NCBI GenBank assembly: GCA_964494505.1
Contig: CAZBRO010000042.1
Location: 1-32,637 of the forward strand
Direction of reading: 5' to 3'
DNA length: 32,637 nucleotides
Origin: CAIYRG01 sp964494505
Lineage (GTDB): Bacteria > Pseudomonadota > Alphaproteobacteria > Micropepsales > Micropepsaceae
Position numbers and translations under genes: made by a program. Numbering within the stretch: position 1 is the first letter of the stretch; every line of letters begins with the position of its first letter. The notes under the pieces were generated by a model. The model had not been told where the DNA came from and made no database searches. It saw only the letters and a program-made list of their open reading frames with translations. Positions 25,153 through 32,637 of the stretch are shown here, piece by piece.

Positions 25153-28002
25153 TCAAAATGGCGCATTCCCATCTCCTGATACCAACCGTTGTCCGCCCGA
25201 TACTTGTTCCCCATCAAGCACCAAGGACAGCAGGATCGCCCGGCAAGGCTGCGACGGCCCTTCAATCCGAACATTGCCCTCATGAGTCTTAGAAACGTCG
25301 TGCAGGCAGCTTCCAGGGTTGGTCTCAAAGGGGCTCGCTTTGAACAATGAGACGAAACCGGGGCAATCATGCCGGTAAAGAAGTTGCGTCCCGGTATCGT
25401 CCACTCGCATTCCGTGGCTCTTCAAAACCTTCACCGCGACCCTGCGATCCACGTCCAATCCTTCAACCGAAATTCCGTTAGCGCAGCAGATCAAATCGTA
25501 AACGGTTGCATGTTCGCCCCTGGGTAATCGAATGAACGAACCGGCAAGATGACGGAGTGCTTTGTCTGCTCCCCCTGTCTCCGCGTTCTTCAGGAAGTCC
25601 TTCCAGTCATGACGGTCGATCGCCTGTTCGGCTTCGATGCGTGTCACCACCTTCTGGCTTATCAGCGACCAGGCACCGGCAATCAGCGTGCCGTATTGAT
25701 CGCCATGGCGTTGCGTCCCCAGCCGGCCCGCCGCGACTTCGGCGAAGATTTCGATGTTCTTGAGCGTAATCGGAAGCAGATCAATTGCCCGCCGCATCAG
25801 GGCAGCCTGCAAGTTGTCACGGCGGAGGGCGGTAAGGGCGGCGCTGAGCACCTTCCACTCCCCTCCGGCGTCCTCCGTTTCGCGCGCCGGGCACAACCGC
25901 AGGACGGCGATGCGCTCGTAATCGGCTTGGTGCTCGATCCCGACCTGGATTGATGACAGGCAGAACGCGGACCGGATCATGAAGTCCATCGCTTCCCCGT
26001 GCATCGTTCCCTTGAACGTGCGCGCCGCGGACTGGGTACTGGACTGCCGTATCAGCGACAGCGCCGCCTGCATGCGGTTGCGTTCCCGCTCGTTGTTCTG
26101 TTCGGATTCGTCGAACAGCACCGACAGCGCGTCCGATTTCAGCGTCTGTCGCAAGCCGGGCTCGGTCGAGTTGCCCTGGGCGAAGATCGCCCACCCGCCG
26201 GCCAGGAGGTGGACGTAGTCCCCGAGCACGGTCGATTTTCCGGACCCGGCACCGCCGGTGATCCAGATATGCGGCCGCCAGCGCAGTGCGCCGCAGATCG
26301 GGGCCAGCGCCACCCATCCGGCGAGCAGTACCGCAGAGCCGGGATGCTTCCACCGGAACCGCTTCGCCATCGCAAGGAGGCGCTTGCCGTCCTCATCCGA
26401 CAGGGCCTCATCAGCCGGCTGAGGGAGTGCCCGGGCCCGCTCATAGATGTATTTCGACTCCAGCTTCGAGATATCGGTTTCGACGCCATCCACCATCAGG
26501 ACGTCGCCGAAGTGGTAAATCTGCCGGCCTTCATCTTCCCACGCACCGCGGCCGCGACGCAGCGTCGGGTCATAGTGCATCCTGAACGCCCGGCGCCGGA
26601 GCCAGTTAATGGCGGCATCCCAGTTCGCGCCTTTATCGCCGTGGAAGTTCATCTCCCACCAATTGATGTCCGCGATATCGCCGAGTGCGCCCTTGTCCAG
26701 CCCGCGAGACGAATAGTGTTTCACCATCCTGGTTTCATGATGGAGCACGTAGATTTTCTCGCGGTCGCAGCCGAGGATGGTGAAGTACCGGCTGGTATCC
26801 ACCACGTCGCCGTCGTCCTCTTCATCCTTCGCGGCCGCTTTGGGCTTGGCCGCTTTGGCAGGTTTCGCCTTTTCAGTCTTCGGCGCCGGCGGTGCCGGGG
26901 CCTTCGCCGCCGGTGCCTGTGGCGGTGCCGGGTTTTCTGGCGCTGGACGCGCAGCGGCGGGCACCGGCGTCAAGACCGCCATGACCTGGGCTTTGACGGC
27001 AGCGTCGCCTTCACGCACCAAGAGGTCGTTAAAATCGGTCGGCTTGCCCTCGGCCGCCGCGAACTCCGGGACAGCCACGAGGCCGCCGACGCGCTCCGCC
27101 GCTTCCCGGGCCCGGGTGACCCCAGGATTGTCGATCGGAGCCTTGGTCCAGACGTCGTTGTCTGCCGCGAACAGGATCACGGCCGCCGGCATCAGCCGCC
27201 GGACGGTTTCCGCCACTGGCAGAAGGTTGCCGGCATCGAACGCCACGACCACCGCGAGCCCCGTGGCCATGTGGACCGATGCGCCGGTTGCATAGCCTTC
27301 GCAGATCACAACAACGACCGGGCTGGCTCCGGCCGCAGGTTTCCCGATAGCGAACCAGCAGCCCCGCTTCTCCCCGCCCGGGAGAAAGTCTTTGTCCCGC
27401 TTAAGCGCATTCTTTTCGTCCGGAAAAATTGCCTGCAACGACACGATCTGTTTGCGCTGATTCCGAATCGGCACCAGGAGCGCATTCGACACGCGGGCCT
27501 CACGGACCTGTCCGGTGTTGGGGTCCGTCCCGTATTCCCGCACCCAGTCCCCGACGCGGAGACCGAACGGCGCGACGCCCTTGCGTTTCAGATATGGGTG
27601 GACGTCGCTCGCCTCCGCCGCACCGTTCCAGATCGCGTTGGCGCGTTCCGCCGCCATGGCGTGCATGGCGGCTTCTTCCTCAGCCCGCCGGCGACGGTCC
27701 GACTCCATCTTCTCCTTGAACGCGGCGCGTTCCTCCGCCGTCAGCGGCTTCGAGCCCTTGGCCGACCAGGTGATTTTCTTGTCGCCGTACCGCTTATTGC
27801 AACCGAAGGCTCCGGCTGGCTTCTCATCGAGGTGGAGCAGCGCCCATGCATTACGGCTACCTTTGTGGTCGCCCTCGACGTGGTAGCGATGAATCTTCCC
27901 GTCCGCGATGATTTGGCCGCGCACGACAATGCCGGCGGCCGCCATCGCGTCCTGGAATTCGTGAATTGCGTCGGCCGACGGTCCAACGAAAGGCGCGTTC
28001 AT
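25153..28002 (-). CDS. phage/element replicative primase-helicase (Toprim + AAA+ type)
   Basis: 949 residues. An N-terminal region with a KIHRYHVEGDHKGSRNAW block (residues 36-53) is typical of element primases. The Toprim domain has ICEGYATGASV (233-243, Glu235) and FAADND (278-283, Asp281 and Asp283), which bind metal for primer synthesis. A Pro/Ala/Lys-rich linker (345-395) leads to a DUF927-like ATPase domain with Walker A GGAGSGKST (583-591) and Walker B VLFDESE (628-634). Together these make primers and unwind DNA, so this is the probable initiator acting on array B. The start overlaps the 60-aa gene by ATGA. Proteins of this design drive replication of prophages and integrative elements in Alphaproteobacteria. 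Confidence 0.92.
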   Translation of the reverse strand: MNAPFVGPSADAIHEFQDAMAAAGIVVRGQIIADGKIHRYHVEGDHKGSRNAWALLHLDEKPAGAFGCNKRYGDKKITWSAKGSKPLTAEERAAFKEKMESDRRRRAEEEAAMHAMAAERANAIWNGAAEASDVHPYLKRKGVAPFGLRVGDWVREYGTDPNTGQVREARVSNALLVPIRNQRKQIVSLQAIFPDEKNALKRDKDFLPGGEKRGCWFAIGKPAAGASPVVVVICEGYATGASVHMATGLAVVVAFDAGNLLPVAETVRRLMPAAVILFAADNDVWTKAPIDNPGVTRAREAAERVGGLVAVPEFAAAEGKPTDFNDLLVREGDAAVKAQVMAVLTPVPAAARPAPENPAPPQAPAAKAPAPPAPKTEKAKPAKAAKPKAAAKDEEDDGDVVDTSRYFTILGCDREKIYVLHHETRMVKHYSSRGLDKGALGDIADINWWEMNFHGDKGANWDAAINWLRRRAFRMHYDPTLRRGRGAWEDEGRQIYHFGDVLMVDGVETDISKLESKYIYERARALPQPADEALSDEDGKRLLAMAKRFRWKHPGSAVLLAGWVALAPICGALRWRPHIWITGGAGSGKSTVLGDYVHLLAGGWAIFAQGNSTEPGLRQTLKSDALSVLFDESEQNNERERNRMQAALSLIRQSSTQSAARTFKGTMHGEAMDFMIRSAFCLSSIQVGIEHQADYERIAVLRLCPARETEDAGGEWKVLSAALTALRRDNLQAALMRRAIDLLPITLKNIEIFAEVAAGRLGTQRHGDQYGTLIAGAWSLISQKVVTRIEAEQAIDRHDWKDFLKNAETGGADKALRHLAGSFIRLPRGEHATVYDLICCANGISVEGLDVDRRVAVKVLKSHGMRVDDTGTQLLYRHDCPGFVSLFKASPFETNPGSCLHDVSKTHEGNVRIEGPSQPCRAILLSLVLDGEQVSGGQRLVSGDGNAPF

Positions 28003-28181
28003 CCGTGCCGCCGCGAAATGCCCACAATCGCGATAGTCGGTGACCGCGACGAACCTGCCGCTTGCGCGCGCCCGGTCCGGCGATCACACTCCGACTTGAT
28101 CAATGCCTCGGCAGGCGGATCATTTTGCGCGGCGCTCCTAGCTGGCAGGCTAGCGGGCGCCGTTCGTTTCTCGGTAATCAT
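27999..28181 (-). CDS. 60-residue coupled phage protein
   Basis: ATG 28181 overlaps the stop of the HTH gene by ATGA, and its own stop overlaps the primase start by ATGA, so it is a genuine cistron between two known genes. The product is polar and basic (KRTAPASLPARSAAQNDPPA, ending GISRRHG), probably disordered at the start. No family recognised. Being locked to the primase by overlaps at both ends, it may be a replication accessory. Confidence 0.65.
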   Translation of the reverse strand: MITEKRTAPASLPARSAAQNDPPAEALIKSECDRRTGRAQAAGSSRSPTIAIVGISRRHG

Positions 28182-28468
28182 GGCGCCTCCGTCGACCCCG
28201 CCACGGGGGCAGCCGGAACCGATGGCGAATCAGCCGAGTTTGGGACCGCGACCTCGCTCACGGGATCGGCCGTGCTGGTGCGCATCTGCTGCGCCAGCCA
28301 CTCGTCGATAGCCCCGCGAAGGTAGAGAACCGTTTTCCCGATCTTAAGAAATTGTGGCCCCTCTCCAGACATGCGCAGTTTCGCGAGACGCGATTCGCTC
28401 AGGCCCGTATAGGCCGCCACCTCTTTCGGGCGCATGATTGCCACGTTGAAAATGACCGGCGTTGCCAT
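28178..28468 (-). CDS. AlpA/excisionase-type helix-turn-helix protein
   Basis: 96 residues from ATG 28468 with AGGGG eight bases upstream. The winged HTH is MRPKEVAAYTGLSESRLAKL, GEGPQFLKIGKTVLYLRGAI and DEWLAQ, the usual MerR/AlpA excisionase-like DNA-binding unit. The tail is Ser/Pro/Ala-rich. First gene of a coupled trio with the primase, it probably regulates the element or helps excision or initiation. It sits directly beside array B. Confidence 0.85.
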   Translation of the reverse strand: MATPVIFNVAIMRPKEVAAYTGLSESRLAKLRMSGEGPQFLKIGKTVLYLRGAIDEWLAQQMRTSTADPVSEVAVPNSADSPSVPAAPVAGSTEAP

Positions 28469-28554
28469 CGTGAATTCCCCTGTTTGATCCAGCGCGAATC
28501 ATGCCGTCACGACGCGACCGACCGTGAGCGGAGAGGAACGGAGCGGAATGGAAA

Positions 28555-28580
28555 CGGGGGGACTGCGCCCCGTCCCCCCG
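28555..28580. repeat. G-rich 9-bp hairpin upstream of the HTH gene
   Basis: CGGGGGGAC (28555-28563) pairs perfectly with GTCCCCCCG (28572-28580) around an 8-base loop. There is no T-tract on either strand. It lies about 90 bases upstream of the HTH start, in the expected promoter or operator region. Confidence 0.6.
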
Positions 28581-28810
28581 AAAATCGGTACTGCGCGGCA
28601 AGGAATCTCAGCGATCACGCGAAGACGCAGTGGAAGCCGGAAAAAGTTCTCTCCAGCTTCAATTACCATAGCTGTCATGCAGTAACAGATTGATACTGAA
28701 GCGTTATTTCAACTTCCTGACAAACCTGACAGTGTTGTCATGGGTTTTGTCAGGTGTTAACCCGTTGAAATCGTTCTATTATTATTATTTCCTGACAAAA
28801 AAGATGATAT

Positions 28811-28843
28811 ATAAGGAGAATAAGCCCCCGACGCGCGTGAGGG
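28811..28843. other. conserved core box of array B
   Basis: ATAAGGAGAATAAGCCCCC-GACGCGCGTGAGGG; aligned to the array-A box with three short gaps it keeps ATAAGGAGA, AGCCCC, ACGCGCG and GAGGG in order. No start codon follows the AAGGAGA at a normal distance. Confidence 0.6.
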
Positions 28844-28875
28844 TGCCCGATCTGAGGGGTGATGATGGGCTGGAT

Positions 28876-28896
28876 ACCCCCCTCTCTCTGGGGGGT
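28876..28896. repeat. C6/G6 hairpin in array B
   Basis: ACCCCCC (28876-28882) pairs with GGGGGGT (28890-28896) around TCTCTCT. It can extend by a T-G and an A-T pair. It lies between the core box and the next iteron group and could be extruded as a cruciform or serve as a priming hairpin. Confidence 0.65.
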
Positions 28897-29007
28897 GTAT
28901 GTGTTTTCTTGTCAGGTCTGTCATTTTGTCAGGAATTTGAAATCGCGCTATCGGATCAATGGGTTGACGATTCCAGATTCCTGACAAACGCCTGACAGCT
29001 TGTCAGG

Positions 29008-29368
29008 AATTTCAGCCGGTAGAGGCGACACCACAAGATATGGTATGTATTGCACAGAATTTCGCCGTAGAATGCGGCGGACGGTGTCCAGCGGCGCGGC
29101 ATGTTTTGAGGCAGATTTCAGGTCCGATTCCGGTTCAGGTTTGGGTTCCACTTCGCGCCGAGCGAGGGGGGGGAGGGGGGTGCGACGATGCCTGGGGAGG
29201 CCGGACACCGCCAGCCACCTTTTGACCGGGCCCCGCCCCTCGACATCGCATCGCGTTCGCGGCATCTGCTCGTGTGGAATTCACGCCTCAATTGCTCCCA
29301 GCGATTTTTGATGGACCGAAGGACCCCACCCCGGCCCGCGTTAACTGCGTTCGGGGCCGGCGACACAT
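29008..29368. other. region between array B and the zinc-ribbon genes, possible frameshifted ORF
   Basis: On the - strand an open frame starts at the end of the 29369 gene (TTG 29372 or GTG 29366, containing RSIKNRWEQLRREFHTSR). It becomes unconvincing after the G-rich run at 29166-29180, where another frame continues with REVEPKPEPESDLKSASKH and VRRILRRNSVQYIPYLVV. The two halves may be one gene disrupted by a homopolymer change, or both may be noise. Confidence 0.3.
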
Positions 29369-29632
29369 TCAAACCTCACCGGCTACCATCTCGGCCGGGA
29401 ACGCCGCAGAGCGCGCGGGATTCGGGGTGCAGCGGAGGCCAGCGTCGCGCTCCGGCCGCTTGCCGCGGCCGGGAAGTCTTGACCCACAGGCGCAGATCGC
29501 TGTCGGCGAAGCGTCGGCCGCCTCAAGCCCGCAATCGGCACACCGGACTGCCGCCGCCCCAATGTCGATGAGGACCCGGCCTAAACAGGCTCGGCACACA
29601 TGGGCCGTGATGTACCACGCCGGCTCCGTCAT
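29369..29632 (-). CDS. zinc-ribbon-like phage protein
   Basis: 87 residues. Cys pairs CRAC (13, 16), CADC (31, 34) and CAC (47, 49), plus Cys68, suggest one or two zinc sites. ATG 29632 overlaps the stop of the 29629-30204 gene by ATGA, so the two are translationally coupled. The C-terminal part is basic and low in complexity. Possibly a DNA- or protein-binding accessory of the element; no specific family recognised. Confidence 0.6.
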   Translation of the reverse strand: MTEPAWYITAHVCRACLGRVLIDIGAAAVRCADCGLEAADASPTAICACGSRLPGRGKRPERDAGLRCTPNPARSAAFPAEMVAGEV

Positions 29633-30204
29633 TGAACCGCTCCCGAGATCGGCGCCACACCAGCGCGACCGAAATAGACGCGCCCTTTAGTCGTGCGCTG
29701 GACCTGTGCCATCACCTCGACGCGGTCCACGGCTGTCGTGCGGTGATCCGTGACGTTCCCGTCGAGAAGGTAACGGACGGTCATCGGGTAGACAGGCTTT
29801 AGGAATGTCGGCCGGTGGCCGCGTCGGTTTCGGCCAACCCTCAGTTCCCGTTCACGGTTGTAGCAAGAAATACAACGCCGGTTTCCGACAAGCCGCAGGC
29901 CTCCTTGACCGCATCGGGGGCAAATTTCGGAATCAAACCAACGCGAATAGAACGTCACCGCCTGGTTGGCATGGGCGGCACCGATGATGCAGGCCCGGCA
30001 ATGAGCCACCGGCTCCAGCGCCTCTTCCTTGGCTGTTTGTGCAATTCGGAACCGGGACGCACAGGCCTTTGCGCTCAGGGTGGCCTGATACGGCTCACAC
30101 CTGAACAATTTCTGTGGACAACCGGGGACGCTCGTATAGCGCACCCCGGCTGCCACGCCCGGTTCTTCGATTGTCACTGTGCCTGCCTCACTCGAAATCC
30201 GCAC
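29629..30204 (-). CDS. multi-cysteine zinc-finger phage protein
   Basis: 191 residues from GTG 30204. Cys clusters are C29/C36/C48 in the first part, HCRAC (69, 72), ICPRC (95, 98) and RCISC (111, 114). The middle contains GAAHANQ and VGNRRCISCYNRERELRVGR, a pattern I associate with uncharacterised prophage proteins of Proteobacteria. Several zinc sites and a basic NRERELRVGRNRRG stretch suggest nucleic-acid binding. It follows a terminator (30272-30355), so it has its own promoter or relies on readthrough. Confidence 0.7.
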   Translation of the reverse strand: MRISSEAGTVTIEEPGVAAGVRYTSVPGCPQKLFRCEPYQATLSAKACASRFRIAQTAKEEALEPVAHCRACIIGAAHANQAVTFYSRWFDSEICPRCGQGGLRLVGNRRCISCYNRERELRVGRNRRGHRPTFLKPVYPMTVRYLLDGNVTDHRTTAVDRVEVMAQVQRTTKGRVYFGRAGVAPISGAVQ

Positions 30205-30271
30205 ATCCAGCCGATTCAGATTTTGCGAGCGGTAAGCCGCGCTGTGTCCGTTTCACCCCAGAATCGGGACC

Positions 30272-30355
30272 AAGAAAAACTTGCTTCGTGCGCGCCTGTC
30301 GCCGAAGGAGTTGCGGCGCACGCGTTGACGAGACGCTGGCGGCGCACGAAGCAAG
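30272..30355 (-). terminator. intrinsic terminator with long loop and two alternative arms
   Basis: Read on the - strand, CTTGCTTCGTGCGC (30355-30342) pairs perfectly with GCGCACGAAGCAAG (30293-30280), followed by TTTTTCTT (30279-30272). The 48-base loop contains a second CGTGCGCCGC that repeats part of the left arm and could pair with the same right arm. It ends transcription after the 30363-30608 gene. Confidence 0.7.
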
Positions 30356-30362
30356 ACAAAGG

Positions 30363-30608
30363 CTACGCTGCCGCGCGCTCATCCCACCGGAAGTCCTCGG
30401 GCGGCCAATCCCACAGTGTGGAGTTCTGCATTTTTGAAGCGTGCTGGACGGAATGCCGAATCCGCGGGGGGTGACATGCACCGTCAAAAACGAGCACGTC
30501 GACGGTGCTATGTGCTGACCGGATTCCGACGATCACAGCCGGCAACAGATCACCGGCTCCCGTGCGCACCACGACTCTTGCTCCCCGTCGCGGCGGTTGA
30601 TGTTCCAT
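30363..30608 (-). CDS. small phage protein, SH3-like
   Basis: 81 residues. A compact beta domain (ARVVVRTGAGDLLPAVIVGI, then STVDVLVFDGA) is followed by a segment ending in TLWDWPPEDFRW. The small-barrel start and the D/HWP ending recall short phage proteins with an R-G--LPA-V---H---VDV pattern. AAGGA lies ten bases before the ATG. It is followed by the terminator at 30272-30355. Function unknown. Confidence 0.65.
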   Translation of the reverse strand: MEHQPPRRGARVVVRTGAGDLLPAVIVGIRSAHSTVDVLVFDGACHPPRIRHSVQHASKMQNSTLWDWPPEDFRWDERAAA

Positions 30609-30655
30609 GGGGGCTATTCCTTTTGTGAATCGGTCTAGTCAGAGTGGCGTCACGA

Positions 30656-31258
30656 TCATCCAAAGGAAAAACCGCGCTCGGTGTTGAGCATCCGCAACCG
30701 CTCCATTATCGCGGCCTGAACTTCGGGCGAAGCGCGTTCGATTTCGTCGAGGATCACGTTGTAGAACTCCTGCATCCGCTGCAGATCGAATGTTTCATTC
30801 CATGTTTTAAGCATAGTTTCCACAAGCTCGCGACGCAGCTTCACGGATTGCGCGAAGAACATGACGTTCCTTATCCCGCGATTGCCGTTTTCATCCACCT
30901 TCGTCATCGACCAATCGCGGATCAGAACGGCGTCGACCATCAGATCGCGCAGCGTCTCCATCAGGTCGATATTTTTCATCGAACACGATGCCTCTTTCGC
31001 CACCGCCCTTGGCGGCGCCGCCGACATGGCATCACTCGGCCTCAGAGCAGCGATGCGATTAGCGGCGTCCAGCGCCGCCGTAACTAAAGGGCCGCGAATG
31101 GCGGGTTCCTCCTTAGCGCGAGCGACCAGGCGCCAGAATTTCCTGATTCCCACTTCGGGGTAGTTATCGCGAACGGTCCTCCACTTGGCGGAGCCGTTCT
31201 TTTTGAGATGCGCGATTATCGCGTCATAGCATTCAGCGGCGCCGTCATTCTCTGACAT
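30656..31258 (-). CDS. phage protein, possible terminase small subunit
   Basis: 200 residues. The N-terminus looks like a helix-turn-helix (DAIIAHLKKNGSAKWRTVRD, then VGIRKFWRLVARAKEE). The second half is helical, with MKNIDLMETLRDLMVDAVLI, FFAQSVKLRRELVETMLKT and LQRMQEFYNVILDEIERASP. A DNA-binding start followed by an oligomerising helical end fits small terminase subunits and some phage regulators. No large terminase lies in the window to confirm it. It is upstream of the virion gene at 31318 only in map terms; both are - strand with a 59-base gap. Confidence 0.55.
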   Translation of the reverse strand: MSENDGAAECYDAIIAHLKKNGSAKWRTVRDNYPEVGIRKFWRLVARAKEEPAIRGPLVTAALDAANRIAALRPSDAMSAAPPRAVAKEASCSMKNIDLMETLRDLMVDAVLIRDWSMTKVDENGNRGIRNVMFFAQSVKLRRELVETMLKTWNETFDLQRMQEFYNVILDEIERASPEVQAAIMERLRMLNTERGFSFG

Positions 31259-31317
31259 TTTACAGTCCCTCTGTGGTTACAGGCGCGACGGCGAGTTTGA
31301 TTCAGAAACCCGGACGC

Positions 31318-32637
31318 TCATCGCGACAGCCATCCCGGATCGAACTGCGTCATCGCGGTTCCGGCCGGACGGCCGACCACGAAGGGCTTGATGCGCGCCG
31401 TGCCGACCGAGCGGCCGGCGGAGTCGATCGCCGGCAGATGCACCTCTCCGGTGAGGCCGAGATTGAGGTTTACCGCGCGCGCGGCGGCTTCTGCCTTCCC
31501 GTTCGGATCACCAGCCGGCAGCGGCGTTCCGAGTTTGTCGATGTAGCCGTTCGTCTCGGTGTTGTTCCACTTCGAGCGGTCCCATCCGGCGTTATAGGCG
31601 CGCGCCGCATCGAGCGGATTGCCGAACTTCTGCATGTTTTCCGTCATGATATCCCGGTGAATCAGAACGGCATCATTCGGATCGTCCGGGTTCAGTTTGC
31701 GGCCCTCTTTTTGCTCCAGTCGCGCCAGCGTTGCCGGCATGACTTGCGCCATACCCTGAGCCCCGCGCGGGCTGCGCCAGCCCGGCCTGAACCCGCTTTC
31801 AATGTTGATCATCCGTTCGGAAAATCCAGGCGGCAGACCCAGCATTTGGTCGGTTTGGGACAGGCCGGCGGCCATCGCCCCGCGCATGTTCTGATGAAAC
31901 ATCCCGCGGTAGCCCTGTGCGGCCATCTGCTCCGGTGTCGGCCTCGGCGCCGGTGTCGGCGCCATCACGTTCGCCATAGCGACAACGGCCTTGCGGATAT
32001 CGTTTAACGGTTCGAGCAGAAGCCCACCGACCTTGGTCAATTCGCGCTTCAAATCCGCGATGGTTTCGCGAACCGCCTGGCCTGTCGTTTCTTCCTGACC
32101 ATGCGCGCTGAGCACGCGGGCGAACTCGATTTGCGCCTGCCCGAAATCGCCGGCGCGCACCGCCGAACCGAGCCGGAGCTTCTCATCAGCCGGGATATCG
32201 GCGCGGCCGCCGATGCCCTCCATCATTTCCCGCAGGCCCGCCATGTCGCGGACGCTGCCGAGGCGCGCCAAGCTTGCGAACCCGGTTTCGTTGAGCTTCG
32301 TGATATCGAGCCCGGCGGCACCGACGAGGCGTCCCGTCGCGCCGACATCTTCTGGCGTCATCCGGTCGAGAACGGCTGCGGCTTGGAGAGATTGCAGACC
32401 GAATTGGTTCTTCATCGCTTCCAGCCGGAGCGAGCGCCCATAGGGCCCGGTCCCGTATTGCTCATGCAGCAGGTCGCGGAGCTTCTCGAAATTCGTGACG
32501 TCGTCGAGTTTGATCCCGGTATCGCCGAGGCTGTCGCCGAGCGGTGTCCCGGGCCCGAACGTGCCCCGCGTCGTTCCGAAGAGACCGCTCGACGCCAAGC
32601 CGAGCGCCAGGATGGGATCGTTGAGCCCCGGCGAGCG
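31318..32637 (-). CDS. phage virion-associated lytic transglycosylase / tape-measure C-terminus (partial)
   Basis: The frame is open to the window edge, so this is the C-terminal 439 residues of a longer protein; the TTG at 32598 is not a likely start. The first 200 residues are helical and Gly/Asp-rich, like tail tape-measure or internal virion proteins. An SLT lytic transglycosylase domain follows: SERMINIESGFRPGW with catalytic Glu267 (counting from 32598), GAQGMAQVMPAT (279-290) and AYNAGWDRSKW (343-353). The domain cuts peptidoglycan during DNA entry. The last 60 residues are a short beta-like tail. It is the clearest sign that this part of the window is a phage. Confidence 0.85.
   Translation of the reverse strand, partial: RSPGLNDPILALGLASSGLFGTTRGTFGPGTPLGDSLGDTGIKLDDVTNFEKLRDLLHEQYGTGPYGRSLRLEAMKNQFGLQSLQAAAVLDRMTPEDVGATGRLVGAAGLDITKLNETGFASLARLGSVRDMAGLREMMEGIGGRADIPADEKLRLGSAVRAGDFGQAQIEFARVLSAHGQEETTGQAVRETIADLKRELTKVGGLLLEPLNDIRKAVVAMANVMAPTPAPRPTPEQMAAQGYRGMFHQNMRGAMAAGLSQTDQMLGLPPGFSERMINIESGFRPGWRSPRGAQGMAQVMPATLARLEQKEGRKLNPDDPNDAVLIHRDIMTENMQKFGNPLDAARAYNAGWDRSKWNNTETNGYIDKLGTPLPAGDPNGKAEAAARAVNLNLGLTGEVHLPAIDSAGRSVGTARIKPFVVGRPAGTAMTQFDPGWLSR

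Larger units (their letters stand above)
28716..29007. repeat. array B: TTGTCAGG/CCTGACAA iterons, putative phage replication origin
   Basis: About eleven copies of CCTGACAA/CCTGACAG or TTGTCAGG/TTGTCA, starting at 28716, 28725, 28735, 28747, 28791, 28909, 28918, 28926, 28980, 28991 and 29000; two are shortened. Between the groups lie an AT-rich block (28771-28815, including ATTATTATTATTT), a conserved GC-rich box (28811-28843) and a C6/G6 hairpin (28876-28896). Position beside the HTH-primase operon supports an origin. The same DNA must also hold the promoter of that operon. Confidence 0.7.

Noticed and set aside
25999..28311. A 770-codon open frame on the + strand
   Set aside because: It is antisense to the primase and HTH genes, is Arg/His-rich and has no motifs; it arises from GC-biased codon positions.

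Overview
The window looks like a GC-rich alphaproteobacterial chromosome segment. By general resemblance it is close to Rhizobiales or related soil lineages. The clues are several very small helical proteins of a kind common in Rhizobiales, a RRRL-type Tat leader, large TonB-dependent receptors and a 'YVRVSTAKQ' serine recombinase. Taxonomy is inferred from protein style only; no 16S or other marker is present.

Region 1 (1-5032): a small membrane protein, a short + strand transcript unit ending in a strong intrinsic terminator, a second small membrane protein and tRNA-Asn(GTT). Next to the tRNA 3' end is a single-gene restriction-modification enzyme that fuses a nuclease and an adenine methyltransferase, as expected of a tRNA-side accessory locus. 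Region 2 (5033-9431): a gene-poor stretch with two broken copies of one small CxxC protein, a structured terminator, several tiny helical proteins, a small two-helix membrane protein, a glycine-zipper protein and an unknown protein with an internal duplication. Region 3 (9680-19212): a periplasmic and envelope cluster. It holds a sulfite-oxidase-fold molybdoenzyme translationally coupled to a cytochrome b561, a secreted cupin, a large TonB-dependent receptor, a divergent secreted protein, a fragment of a second receptor, a secreted beta-propeller and a short CDF-type cation transporter. Region 4 (19215-21320): small unknown genes, an XRE regulator and a serine recombinase whose ribosome-binding site lies inside a perfect inverted repeat.

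Region 5 (21321-24789): about 1.2 kb without a convincing gene, then an AT-rich array of GTGAG/CTCAC repeats (array A), then a two-gene operon of an HNH nuclease with a large C-terminal domain plus an unknown helical partner, a candidate defence pair. Region 6 (24821-32637, running off the right edge): a prophage or phage-like element, all on the - strand. It has a transglycosylase-bearing virion protein, a terminase-small-subunit-like protein, small phage proteins, zinc-ribbon proteins, a second iteron array of TTGTCAGG/CCTGACAA (array B), and a tightly coupled trio of AlpA-like HTH, 60-aa protein and Toprim/AAA+ replicative primase-helicase.

The most interesting signal is that arrays A and B share a layout and a GC-rich core box (ATAAGGAGA..AGCCCC..ACGCGCG..GAGGG) while using unrelated repeat words. 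They look like two replication origins of one architectural class with different initiator specificity. B sits beside its likely initiator; A has no recognisable replication gene in this window.
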